DNA of 64,000 nucleotides from Marinobacter halophilus (GTDB lineage: Bacteria; Pseudomonadota; Gammaproteobacteria; Pseudomonadales; Oleiphilaceae), in contig NZ_PXNN01000013.1 in NCBI RefSeq assembly GCF_003007685.1, positions 248,001 to 312,000 of the forward strand. The letters are read 5' to 3'. The stretch's first letter is position 1, and every line of letters begins with the position of its first letter. This document shows, in pieces, positions 18,155 to 26,811 of this stretch. A program made the translations under genes and the position numbers. The notes under the pieces were generated by a model. The model saw only the letters and a program-made list of their open reading frames with translations. It was not told where the DNA came from and searched no databases.

Positions 18155-19984
18155 ATGAGCCAAGACATCGTAACTGCCCGCGACCTGATCCGCAGCCTTC
18201 CCGCCGTGCTGCGCCGGTTTCCCTCTATCGCCCGGGGGCTCTACTATTACGCGGTCAAGGATGACCAGAAAGAACTCACCTTGGGCAAACTGATCGAACG
18301 CAACGCTGCCAAATACCCGAACCGCCCGGCGATTCTGTTCGATGACCGCACCATTTCCTGGCAAGAATTCGACGTCTGGAGCAACCGCATTGCCCACTAC
18401 CTGAAAGACCAGGGCCTGGTAAAAGGCGACTCCATCGCGGTGTTGCTGGATAATCGCCCGGAGCTGCTGGCCATTGTCGCCGGAGCCGGCAAAGTGGGCG
18501 TGGCCTGCGCCATGCTCAATACTTCCCAAAAAGGCAAAGTGCTGACCCACAGCATCAACCTGATCGAACCACGCATGTTGGTTGTCGGCGAAGAGCTGCT
18601 GGATCACGCCGAAGGCATTCGCCACGACATTCAACTACGCCACAGCCACCCGCTGCAGTATCTCTCCGACACCAACACCCTGAACATGTTTGGCGACGCC
18701 CCCGACGGCTACGTCAACATGGCCCAGGAAGTCAGCCAGCGTTCCGGCACCCGCCCAGTGCTGAGCAACCCGGTGGTGATGGGCGACACCGCCGTGTACC
18801 TGTACACCTCCGGCACTACCGGGCTGCCCAAGGCAGCCCCTGGCTCCCATCGCAAATTCGTCCGCGCTTACGGCGGCTTCGGCATGCTGTCGCTGGCCAT
18901 GGAGCCAGACGACGTTCTCTACTGCACCCTGCCCCTTTACCACGGCACTGCGCTGTTGGTGTGCTGGGGCTCGGTGCTGGCCGGCGGCTCCGCCATCGCC
19001 CTGCGACGGAAATTCTCCGCCACCGCGTTCTGGGATGACATCCGAAAGTACAACGCCACCACCTTCGGTTACGTGGGCGAACTCTGCCGCTACTTGCTGA
19101 ACCAGACGCCCAGCGATCAGGATCGGAACCACCACCTGACAAAAATGATCGGAAACGGTCTGCGCCCATCAATCTGGAAAGAATTCAAGAAGCGTTTTGG
19201 GGTGGACATGGTGGCCGAGCTATACGCCTCGTCCGAGGGCAATATCGGCTTCATAAACTTCTTCAACGTGGATAACACCGTCGGTTTCTCCACAGCGCCT
19301 TACAAGCTGGTCAAATACCACGAAGGCACCCGCGACCCGGTCCGCAATGACAAAGGCCGCCTGCAGGAAGTCAAAAAGGGCGAGCCGGGCTTATTGATTG
19401 GCGAGATCACCAAAAAGTGGGCGTTTGAGGGCTACACCCAGAAAGACGCCACGGAAAAATCCACCCTGCGGGAGGCCTTCAAAAAAGGCGATGCATGGTT
19501 CAACACCGGCGATGTTTTGAAGGAGATTGGCTGCCGCCACCTTCAGTTTGTCGACCGCATGGGCGATACCTTCCGCTGGAAAGGCGAGAACGTGTCCACC
19601 ACAGAGCTGGAAAACATCATCGATGGCTCGGGCATGGTGCAGGAGGCCATTGTTTACGGTGTAGAGATTCCGAACACCAACGGCAAGGCCGGCATGGTGA
19701 CCCTGGTGCCAAACGATCCTGACGCCGCCTTCGATACGGACAAGCTGTTCGCTTATCTTCAAGAGAACTTGCCGCCCTATGCAGTGCCTGTGTTCGTGCG
19801 GGTAACCCACGCCATCGAGAAAACGGGAACGTTCAAGTACCGGAAGGTGGACATTCAGAAGCTCGGCTATTCCCTGGACCAGCCCCATGTCGACGTCTAC
19901 GCGTGGCTGCCGGGCACCTCCGGTTATACCCAGCTTACGCCGGCGTTGGTGGCTGACATTGACTCAGGTGGAGTTCGGTTCTGA
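18155..19984 (+). CDS. atuH: Long/very-long-chain acyl-CoA synthetase (AtuH-like)
   Basis: A 609-aa AMP-forming ligase of the FATP/very-long-chain acyl-CoA synthetase branch. The AMP-binding motif YLYTSGTTGLPKAA is near residue 215, and ELYASSEGNIGF and FVDRMGDTFRWKGENVST mark the FATP type. It would activate citronellate (and perhaps other fatty acids) to the CoA thioester that feeds AtuD. In P. aeruginosa, atuH occupies the last position of the cluster and belongs to the same family. It follows atuF by 104 nt. An inverted-repeat element 50 nt beyond the stop may end the transcript. Confidence 0.83.
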   Translation: MSQDIVTARDLIRSLPAVLRRFPSIARGLYYYAVKDDQKELTLGKLIERNAAKYPNRPAILFDDRTISWQEFDVWSNRIAHYLKDQGLVKGDSIAVLLDNRPELLAIVAGAGKVGVACAMLNTSQKGKVLTHSINLIEPRMLVVGEELLDHAEGIRHDIQLRHSHPLQYLSDTNTLNMFGDAPDGYVNMAQEVSQRSGTRPVLSNPVVMGDTAVYLYTSGTTGLPKAAPGSHRKFVRAYGGFGMLSLAMEPDDVLYCTLPLYHGTALLVCWGSVLAGGSAIALRRKFSATAFWDDIRKYNATTFGYVGELCRYLLNQTPSDQDRNHHLTKMIGNGLRPSIWKEFKKRFGVDMVAELYASSEGNIGFINFFNVDNTVGFSTAPYKLVKYHEGTRDPVRNDKGRLQEVKKGEPGLLIGEITKKWAFEGYTQKDATEKSTLREAFKKGDAWFNTGDVLKEIGCRHLQFVDRMGDTFRWKGENVSTTELENIIDGSGMVQEAIVYGVEIPNTNGKAGMVTLVPNDPDAAFDTDKLFAYLQENLPPYAVPVFVRVTHAIEKTGTFKYRKVDIQKLGYSLDQPHVDVYAWLPGTSGYTQLTPALVADIDSGGVRF

Positions 19985-20034
19985 GTTATGGAGTTGGCGT
20001 CGGGTTCCGGCCCTAACCTGTGGGTTTCGGGGGT

Positions 20035-20144
20035 GGTGAGAGTGGGGGTTCCCTCCCAAAAAACGCTACGAGCACATCCATGTGCGCTTCGCTCCGGCCA
20101 TCCATGGCCTCCGAGATTTTTGGGAGGGAACCCCCACTCTCACC
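20035..20144. repeat. Variable-arm inverted-repeat element, copy B (after atuH)
   Basis: Perfect 28-bp arms (20035-20062 and 20117-20144) around a 54-nt centre. Inside are CACATCCATGTG (20073-20084) and GGCCATCCATGGCC (20096-20109), which match the two small palindromes of copy A on the opposite strand. The arms are unrelated to those of copy A except for the A run/T run at their inner ends. It lies between two convergent genes and could act as a bidirectional terminator. Confidence 0.87.
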
Positions 20145-20180
20145 GTTGAACTTCGGTGCAATAGTCTTTAGAAACCGGGC

Positions 20181-21161
20181 TCAGGAGCCGACGCGAAGAA
20201 CAATCTTGCCGGTAGCGCGGCGGCCGGTCAGAGCGCCGAGTGCTTCGGCGTATTGGTCGAATTCGAAAATCTGGCTGACTTTCGGGTCGATTTTGGCTTC
20301 GGCGTAGAGCTTCAGCAGCTCCATCATGTTCTGGGCGCTGGTTTCCGGCTCTCGCTGGGTAAAACTGCCCCAGAACACCCCGACCACCGAACAGCCTTTC
20401 AGCAACGTCAGGTTCGCCGGTATTTTCGGGATATCGCCGGCGGCGAAGCCGATGATCAGGTGGCGGCCGTTCCAGGCCATGGCACGCAGGGCCTGTTCGG
20501 TGAAGTCGCCACCAACCGGGTCGTAGATAACGTCCACACCCTTGCCCTTGGTGAGCTTTTTGACCGCCTCTTTCAGGGACTCTTCGGAGTAGTTAATCAG
20601 CTCATCGGCACCGGCGGCCTTGGCCACTGCCAGCTTCTCGACACTGCTGGCCGCCGCGATCACGTTTGCGCCCATGGCCTTGCCCAGCTCCACCGTGGCC
20701 AAGCCCACACCACCGCTGGCACCGAGCACCAGCAGGGTTTCGCCGGGCTGGATGTTGGCGCGCTGCTTCAGCGCGTAATACGACGTGCCGTACACCATCA
20801 TGAAGCCGGCGGCATTCTCGTAAGGCATGCCATCGGGCAACGGTAGGAGATTTGATTCCGGGGCAACCACTTCTTCCGCGAACGCGCCCCAGCCGGTCAG
20901 AGCGGCCACACGGTCGCCGGGCTTGAACCGGGTGACTTTCTCACCGACTTCGATGACTTCGCCGGACAGTTCCCCGCCCGGGGAAAACGGCAGCGGCGGC
21001 TGTAGCTGATATTTGCCTTCAATGATCAGGGTGTCCGGAAAGTTCAGGCCGGCGGCCTTGACCCGGATTTTTACGCCCCGGCCCTTCGCTTCAGGGCTGG
21101 CGGTATCTTCAATGACCAGCTTTTCAGCGGGGCCGTGTTCTTTGCACAAAATAGCTTTCAT
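20181..21161 (-). CDS. NADPH:quinone oxidoreductase family protein (zinc-free MDR)
   Basis: A 326-aa medium-chain dehydrogenase/reductase. It has the GroES-like N-terminal domain (GLNFPDTLIIEGKYQ, PGGELSGEVIEVG), the cofactor motif LGASGGVGLATVELGKAMGA about residue 150, and DPVGGDFTEQALRAM. Structural and catalytic zinc ligands are missing, as in QOR-type enzymes. Likely substrates are quinones or enones such as enoyl-CoA-like compounds, but this is not specific. The ATG at 21161 has AGGAG upstream. It is convergent with atuH and could serve terpenoid breakdown, but the position is the only evidence. Confidence 0.82.
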   Translation of the reverse strand: MKAILCKEHGPAEKLVIEDTASPEAKGRGVKIRVKAAGLNFPDTLIIEGKYQLQPPLPFSPGGELSGEVIEVGEKVTRFKPGDRVAALTGWGAFAEEVVAPESNLLPLPDGMPYENAAGFMMVYGTSYYALKQRANIQPGETLLVLGASGGVGLATVELGKAMGANVIAAASSVEKLAVAKAAGADELINYSEESLKEAVKKLTKGKGVDVIYDPVGGDFTEQALRAMAWNGRHLIIGFAAGDIPKIPANLTLLKGCSVVGVFWGSFTQREPETSAQNMMELLKLYAEAKIDPKVSQIFEFDQYAEALGALTGRRATGKIVLRVGS

Positions 21162-21324
21162 GATCGCTCCTGGTGACGTGCGCCTGATTGGCCAGAACAA
21201 GGCTGTTACGGCACACCCATCGTTTTATTCAGCGTTTTGTTGACTGGCATCAAGCTAAACGCAGTTACACCATGAAGCAAATCAAGATCGCTTATCGTGT
21301 CTCATAAACACGGTTGATGCAGCC

Positions 21325-21894
21325 TCAGAGCATGGTTGCGACCACAATCAATGCCACCACCAGGCAGGCAGCGGCCGCAACCAGGCCTATTTTAAGGCCC
21401 GGGGACAGGGTTTGTGGGGTTGGCGAAGTCTTGCGGTTAACTTCATCGTAGTTCACCGATTTCTGGTCCTGACTGGAACGGCGGATCAGCTCGATCATTT
21501 CTTCGCACTGCTCGCTGTCAAAGGCGACCGGGTTGAACTCCGACAGCTTGTGGCGGGCGAGAAATGCCTGTACGTCTGCCGACGCAGGCACGTATTTCAT
21601 CGACCAGTTGGTGAAGGTCCGGTCAGCAATAGGCTCTTCAATCAAAGTCCGCACATTGCGATGCCTTGGATCTTGCTGGATGCGCTCATAGGTCTTCCGA
21701 ACCGCATCTTCTTCCCCTTCTAGATATTGGAAAAACCGGTTATCGCCGTAATACAACCCACCCACAATGCTCACTTTTGCGTTGTTCCGCCTCGATACAA
21801 GCAGGATACGGGCTACGTGGGGTTCTATGCCTTTTTCCAGTGGTTTGGCCTCGAAAGTGGCTTCACTGGCATAGGCAAGGCGAATCAACGGCAT
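21325..21894 (-). CDS. BLUF-domain blue-light photoreceptor with C-terminal membrane anchor
   Basis: A 189-aa protein whose first about 100 residues are a BLUF (FAD-binding blue-light) domain. The photocycle residues can be placed: Tyr8 in LAYAS, Asn38 in RRNNAK, Gln56 in FFQYLEG, Trp97 and Met99 in NWSMK; Asn-Gln spacing equals that of AppA, while the Tyr-Asn interval is six residues longer. A linker (about 100-165) leads to one hydrophobic helix of about 20 residues at the extreme C-terminus, so it is probably tail-anchored in the inner membrane. There is no EAL or other output domain. Start at 21894 fits the BLUF N-terminus; the frame is open 24 codons upstream. Confidence 0.87.
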   Translation of the reverse strand: MPLIRLAYASEATFEAKPLEKGIEPHVARILLVSRRNNAKVSIVGGLYYGDNRFFQYLEGEEDAVRKTYERIQQDPRHRNVRTLIEEPIADRTFTNWSMKYVPASADVQAFLARHKLSEFNPVAFDSEQCEEMIELIRRSSQDQKSVNYDEVNRKTSPTPQTLSPGLKIGLVAAAACLVVALIVVATML

Positions 21895-22087
21895 ATTGTT
21901 GCACTCCGAATAAATGAAAACTAAAGGGTCGATATTAATACGCCTCGTTATATGTAGACAGATCACTTGCTGTGAGGCGCTCCGGTAACAATTCTCTCCG
22001 GATGAATCCCTCGCTGATTTCCGCTATCCTTCTCGCACCTGATTTGAATGTAACTGATACCGCACACTCCCAGCCCCAGAGCCTGCC

Positions 22088-22705
22088 ATGTTCGACATCA
22101 TCTATATACTTGAAATGATAGGTATTGTGGCGTTTGCCATTTCCGGCATGATCGTCGCACGCTCGAAGAATATGGACCCTGTAGGTGTTTTTGCGATCGG
22201 CTTTATCACAGCGTTGGGTGGCGGAACCCTACGGGATCTGATCATGGATAACCATCCGCTGTACTGGATCAAACATCAGGAACAGCCGATTCTGATTCTG
22301 GCTATGGCGGTGGTGTTCAGTTACTGGAACCGGGCTCACAGCCTCAAAGAATCCCGCATTGTGTTCCCGGACGCGATCGGCCTGGGTATCTTTTCCATCC
22401 TCGGGGCCCAGCTTGCCCTGGACCTTGGCCACTCCTGGTTTATCGCTTCAATGCTGGGCGTGATGACTGGCACCTTCGGCGGTGCATTACGGGATACCCT
22501 GTGCAACGAAGTCCCGTATATTTTCCGCAAAGACCAGATCTACGCGTCCATCGCCTTCGCTGGCTGCTGGCTGTACTTTGTCTGTCAGTGGTATCTGGAA
22601 AGTGAGTCCATCGCTCTGACCATCGGCCTTTTGTTCATTGTGATTGTTCGCATGGCAGCCGTGCGCTTTGATATCCGGCTGCAACGAGACCACACGGCGA
22701 ACTGA
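22088..22705 (+). CDS. Trimeric intracellular cation channel (TRIC/UPF0126) family protein
   Basis: A 205-aa membrane protein made of two repeats of a three-helix unit plus a final helix. The repeat signatures are visible: FAISGMIVARSKNMDPVGV with GGGTLRDL in the first, and IFSILGAQLAL with GGALRDTLCNEVPYIF in the second. Bacterial members resemble E. coli YicG; prokaryotic TRIC channels conduct K+ and Na+, and glycine transport has also been proposed for the family. It is divergent from the BLUF gene (193-bp gap). No partner gene suggests a specific ion. Confidence 0.9.
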   Translation: MFDIIYILEMIGIVAFAISGMIVARSKNMDPVGVFAIGFITALGGGTLRDLIMDNHPLYWIKHQEQPILILAMAVVFSYWNRAHSLKESRIVFPDAIGLGIFSILGAQLALDLGHSWFIASMLGVMTGTFGGALRDTLCNEVPYIFRKDQIYASIAFAGCWLYFVCQWYLESESIALTIGLLFIVIVRMAAVRFDIRLQRDHTAN

Positions 22706-22836
22706 ACGTTCAATCATCCCTTGGCCTTAGCCCCCTGAGCCGGTAAGATTGCCGTTTTTTCACCCAGCTCACATTTTCCATACCCAAACAGACTTTCAAA
22801 CTCAAAATCCAAGGCATCCTTAGAGGCAGCCCCGTC

Positions 22837-24135
22837 ATGCTTGAACGACTGTTCCAACTCCAGGCCCACGGCACTACTATTCGTAAAGAAGTGGTAGCGG
22901 GCATGACCACCTTCCTGACCATGGCCTACGTGATCGTGGTTAACCCCAGCATTTTGTCTTCAACCGGAATGGACTTCGGGGCGGTGTTTGTCGCTACCTG
23001 TATCGCCGCGGTTATCGGCACTCTGATCATGGGTTTGTGGGCCAACTACCCGATTGCCCTGGCGCCGGGCATGGGCCTGAACGCCTTTTTCTCGTTCACC
23101 GTGGTCGGCAGCATGGGATACACCTGGGAAGTTGCCCTGGGCGCCGTGTTCATTTCCGGCTTCCTGTTTTTCCTGCTCAGTATTTTCAAGGTCCGGGAAT
23201 GGATCATCAACAGCATCCCCATGTCCCTGCGTTTTGGCATCTCTGCCGGTATCGGTTTTTTCCTTGCCCTGATCGCCTTGAAAAACGCTGGCGTAGTGGT
23301 CGACAACCCGGCCACACTGGTGGGGCTGGGCGATGTCAGAACGGCCGAAAGCCTTCTGTTCTTTGCTGGTTTTGTGCTGATTTGCGCCCTGTCCTTCCGT
23401 CAGGTGACCGGCGCTGTGATGATAGGCATTATTGCGGTGACGGTGGTGGCCATGATGCTGGGCCTGGTGGAATACAACGGGCTTATCTCTGCGCCCCCAA
23501 GCATTGCCCCCACTTTCATGCAACTTGATCTGGCAGGCGCTTTTAACGTCGGCATGATCAGCGTGATCTTTGCCTTCCTGTTCGTGGATCTGTTTGATAC
23601 GTCCGGCACGCTGGTTGGCGCTGCTCAGCGCGGCGGGCTACTGGATAAAGACGGCAAACTGCCGCGCCTGGGCCGTGCCCTTATGTCAGACTCTGTAGCC
23701 ACCATGTCCGGCGCTGCCCTGGGCACATCCACCACTACCAGCTACATCGAATCCACCGCGGGTATTTCTGCCGGTGGCCGCACCGGTCTGACCGCGGTTG
23801 TGGTGGCAGTCCTGTTTCTGGCCTGCCTGCTCTTGTCACCGATTGCCAGCGTGATTCCGCCCTACGCGACCGCACCGGCGCTGTTGTTCGTGGCCTGCCT
23901 GATGACCAGCGGCCTGAAACTGGTCGACTGGGATGACATTACCGACTCAGCGCCGGCGGTAGTGACCGCCTTGATGATGCCACTGACCTTCTCCATTGCC
24001 CACGGTATCGCGCTTGGCTTCATCACCTTCGTGGCGCTCAAAGCCCTGGCCGGCAAGTGGTCTGATCTGAACTGGAGCGTCACCATCATCGCCATCGTTT
24101 TCGTGCTGAAATTCATGTTCCTGGATGCAGCTTGA
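22837..24135 (+). CDS. NCS2-family purine permease (AzgA-like)
   Basis: A 432-aa inner-membrane permease with about 12-14 helices. AzgA-type motifs are present: VAGMTTFLTMAYVIVVNPSI at the start, ALAPGMGLNAFFSFT (about 70-85), LFVDLFDTSGTLVG and the substrate motif GTSTTTSYIESTAG (about 295). This branch takes up adenine, guanine or hypoxanthine by proton symport. apt follows after 23 nt, which points to purine salvage. I looked for a purine riboswitch in the 131-bp upstream gap and saw none. Confidence 0.9.
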   Translation: MLERLFQLQAHGTTIRKEVVAGMTTFLTMAYVIVVNPSILSSTGMDFGAVFVATCIAAVIGTLIMGLWANYPIALAPGMGLNAFFSFTVVGSMGYTWEVALGAVFISGFLFFLLSIFKVREWIINSIPMSLRFGISAGIGFFLALIALKNAGVVVDNPATLVGLGDVRTAESLLFFAGFVLICALSFRQVTGAVMIGIIAVTVVAMMLGLVEYNGLISAPPSIAPTFMQLDLAGAFNVGMISVIFAFLFVDLFDTSGTLVGAAQRGGLLDKDGKLPRLGRALMSDSVATMSGAALGTSTTTSYIESTAGISAGGRTGLTAVVVAVLFLACLLLSPIASVIPPYATAPALLFVACLMTSGLKLVDWDDITDSAPAVVTALMMPLTFSIAHGIALGFITFVALKALAGKWSDLNWSVTIIAIVFVLKFMFLDAA

Positions 24136-24158
24136 ACCGCATCAGCCATAGGTGAGTT

Positions 24159-24701
24159 ATGGATTATTTTTCGCAAAGCATAAAAAAAGCCATCCGCACG
24201 GTTCCGGATTGGCCCAAGCCCGGAGTGTCCTTTCGTGACATCACCACCGTGCTGCAGGACAAGACCGCGTTCCGCAAGTTGATTGATGCGTTCGTTCACC
24301 GCTACCACGGCCAGCACATCGATGCGGTCGCAGCGGTCGACGCCCGTGGCTTCATCATCGGCTCGGCACTGGCGTATGAGCTCAACGCCTCACTGGTGCT
24401 GGTGCGCAAGAAGGGCAAGCTGCCGTTCGACACCCTGGTGGAAGATTACGAGCTGGAATACGGCACGGCGTCAGTCGAGTTGCACAAAGATGCCTTCAAA
24501 CCCGGCGATAAAGTGGTGCTGGTCGACGACCTGATCGCCACCGGAGGCACCATGCTGGCCGCAGCTCGCCTTATCCGCCGTATTGGCGCGGAAATTGTGG
24601 AAGTGGCCGCAATGATTGATCTTCCGGACCTGGGTGGTTCCCGTAAGCTGCAGGAAGAGGGCCTGCAGGTTTATACTGTGTGCTCATTCGAAGGAGACTA
24701 G
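24159..24701 (+). CDS. apt: Adenine phosphoribosyltransferase
   Basis: A 180-aa cytoplasmic enzyme converting adenine and PRPP to AMP. The PRPP-binding loop [14 protein letters not shown] lies at about 118-131, and [16 protein letters not shown], the adenine-site region, at about 60-75; [11 protein letters not shown] follows. Full length for the family. AGGTGAG stands ahead of the ATG. It directly follows the purine permease, so import and phosphoribosylation of adenine are probably co-expressed. Confidence 0.95.
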   Translation: MDYFSQSIKKAIRTVPDWPKPGVSFRDITTVLQDKTAFRKLIDAFVHRYHGQHIDAVAAVDARGFIIGSALAYELNASLVLVRKKGKLPFDTLVEDYELEYGTASVELHKDAFKPGDKVVLVDDLIATGGTMLAAARLIRRIGAEIVEVAAMIDLPDLGGSRKLQEEGLQVYTVCSFEGD

Positions 24702-24730
24702 CCCTTCCATAAAGATTACAGGAGGCGACC

Positions 24731-25393
24731 ATGTCCGAGTATCAGCACCACTGGAAAGACGGCACCCCCGTTCATCTGCCCCTCGGCAAAATTGTGTGTA
24801 TTGGTCGTAACTACGCCGAACATGCCCGGGAACTGAACAACCCGGTGCCGGACGAACCGCTGCTTTTTATCAAGCCCGCCACCGCAGCAGTGCATATCAC
24901 CCGCCCTCTGGATTTCCCCCGAGCCCGAGGCGAGGTGCATTTCGAAACCGAACTGGCCGTGCTCATCGGCCGCCCGCTTTCCAATGCCTCCGCCAGCGAC
25001 GTTGAAGGCGCTATCCTCGGCTACGGCCTGGCCCTGGACCTCACTCTTCGGGAACTACAAAGCAAGCTCAAGGAAAAGGGCCAGCCCTGGGAGCGGGCTA
25101 AAGCCTTTGATGGCGCCTGCCCCCTGTCTCCCTTCGTGGCGGCCGACAAGCTCCCGAAAGGCGACCTCCACTTTACCCTGGACATTGATGGCCAACGGCA
25201 ACAGACCGGCGACAGCCGTGATATGCTGAACCCGATTGTGCCGCTGATCGTCCACATGAGCAGCCAGTTCACCCTGTTACCAGGGGACGTCGTGTTAACG
25301 GGCACCCCGAAAGGCGTCGGGCCGTTGGTTTCGGGCCAGACCCTATCGCTGGAGCTGGAAGATGTACTCTTTGTGGAAACCACAGTGGTCTGA
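24731..25393 (+). CDS. Fumarylacetoacetate hydrolase (FAH) family protein
   Basis: A 220-aa metal-dependent hydrolase/decarboxylase of the YcgM/FAHD1 group. Metal ligands are recognisable as Glu, Glu and Asp in GEVHFETELAVLIG and GLALDLTLRE, with the GRNYAEHA substrate segment at the start and GTPKGVGPL near the end. Relatives act as acylpyruvases or oxaloacetate decarboxylases. AGGAGG precedes the ATG, 29 nt after apt, so it is probably in the same transcript although no purine-related role is known. Confidence 0.87.
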   Translation: MSEYQHHWKDGTPVHLPLGKIVCIGRNYAEHARELNNPVPDEPLLFIKPATAAVHITRPLDFPRARGEVHFETELAVLIGRPLSNASASDVEGAILGYGLALDLTLRELQSKLKEKGQPWERAKAFDGACPLSPFVAADKLPKGDLHFTLDIDGQRQQTGDSRDMLNPIVPLIVHMSSQFTLLPGDVVLTGTPKGVGPLVSGQTLSLELEDVLFVETTVV

Positions 25394-25452
25394 ATTGCCC
25401 GCCTGAACGCATATTCAGGCGAACCATTTGTTTCAGGGATACCAGCAGCATC

Positions 25453-26757
25453 ATGGCCAGGAAACCGGTTACCTCACGCACAGGGCGCTTCTTCAAACTG
25501 GCGGGCATGACGGCCTCCGTTGCCGGACAGTACGCCGGCCAAAAGGCCCGGCGCATGTTCCGTACCGTCGAGGACGAAAGTGCTCAGAGCGAAAGCTACA
25601 CTCGCATGGCCGACCAGATTGCCGACACCCTGGGTGAACTCAAAGGCGCTGTTATGAAGGTGGGGCAAATTGCCTCCCAGACCCAGGATTTCCTGCCCAA
25701 AGAGTTTTCCGACGCCCTGGAAAAGCTCCAGAAAGAAGCGCCGCCGATGCCGTTCGACATCATTCTGGAACAGGTCGAACAGGAGCTGGGCAAGCCAGTT
25801 GGTGAGCTCTACGAGTATCTCCAGGAAACCCCTTACGCCTCCGCCTCCATCGGCCAGGTGCACCGGGCCCGACTGCACGACGGCACCGACGTTATCGTGA
25901 AAGTGCAGTATCCCGGCGTCGACGAGTCCTGTGATTCCGACCTCAAACAGCTGCGCCTGGCCCTGAAACTCGGCGGGCTGCTGAAAATGCCCAAGGAAAC
26001 CGTCGACCAGCTGTTCGGCGAAATCCGCCTACGCCTGAAGGAAGAGCTGGACTACGAAAACGAAGCCCGCAACCTCAAGCTTTTCCAGGAATTCCATAAA
26101 GACCAACCCTGGGTGATTATCCCGGAGGTAGTCGACAGCCACTCCACCCGCCGGGTATTGACCCTGGGGCTGGTGGAAGGTGATCACGTCAGCAAAGTCA
26201 CGCCAGAGCGCTACAGCCAGGAAACCCTGAACCTCATCGGCCATCGCATCTTCACCCTCATGGCCGACCAGCTGTTCCGGTTTCAGTGCATTCACGGTGA
26301 CCCCCACGCCGGCAACTTTGCCTACCGTCCTGATGGCACCATCGTCATGTACGACTTTGGCTGCGTGAAGAAGCTCAAGCCACACATTGTGGAAGCCTAT
26401 CGAAAAGCCCTGATCTCGGCCCTGGATGAGGATTATTCCGCACTGGACAGGCACCTGATTGACCTTGGCGCCCGAGTAGACGACCAGCCGGCGGTAGACG
26501 AAGCCTACTACGCCATGTGGCGTGACATTCTGATCATTCCGTTCATGGACGATGTGCCCTACGATTATGCGGAGGCCGACATTCACAAACACGTTGCCGC
26601 CAAAACCAGCACAGTGTTCAAGTACCTGAATTACTTCAAGCCGCCGGTGGAAAGCATCTTCGTGGACCGGATGATTGCAGGGCATTACTGGATGCTGAAA
26701 CGCCTGGGCGTGCAGGCGGCATTCAGATCGGAGCTGGAGAAATACCTCCGAAGTTGA
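25453..26757 (+). CDS. ABC1/AarF/UbiB-family atypical kinase-like protein
   Basis: A 434-aa member of the UbiB protein-kinase-like family. Family motifs: KVGQIASQ (the KxGQ helix, about 75), ASASIGQVHRARL (Ala-rich nucleotide loop), VIVKVQYPGV (ATP-site Lys), CIHGDPHAGNF (catalytic loop) and MYDFGCVKK (metal DFG). Members are linked to ubiquinone synthesis and lipid handling. There are no obvious C-terminal membrane helices as in true UbiB, so it is more like the soluble ADCK/ABC1 proteins. It follows the FAH gene by 59 nt. Confidence 0.88.
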   Translation: MARKPVTSRTGRFFKLAGMTASVAGQYAGQKARRMFRTVEDESAQSESYTRMADQIADTLGELKGAVMKVGQIASQTQDFLPKEFSDALEKLQKEAPPMPFDIILEQVEQELGKPVGELYEYLQETPYASASIGQVHRARLHDGTDVIVKVQYPGVDESCDSDLKQLRLALKLGGLLKMPKETVDQLFGEIRLRLKEELDYENEARNLKLFQEFHKDQPWVIIPEVVDSHSTRRVLTLGLVEGDHVSKVTPERYSQETLNLIGHRIFTLMADQLFRFQCIHGDPHAGNFAYRPDGTIVMYDFGCVKKLKPHIVEAYRKALISALDEDYSALDRHLIDLGARVDDQPAVDEAYYAMWRDILIIPFMDDVPYDYAEADIHKHVAAKTSTVFKYLNYFKPPVESIFVDRMIAGHYWMLKRLGVQAAFRSELEKYLRS

Positions 26758-26811
26758 GGCCTGCCCGGGAAATGCCGACTATCGAGCATAGCTGCACTCC
26801 CAACATGGGTG

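Noticed and set aside
22706..22836. Purine riboswitch ahead of the NCS2 permease
   Set aside because: No conserved riboswitch core or paired P1-P3 pattern could be found in 131 bp; only a weak CGG/CCG hairpin with T tract.
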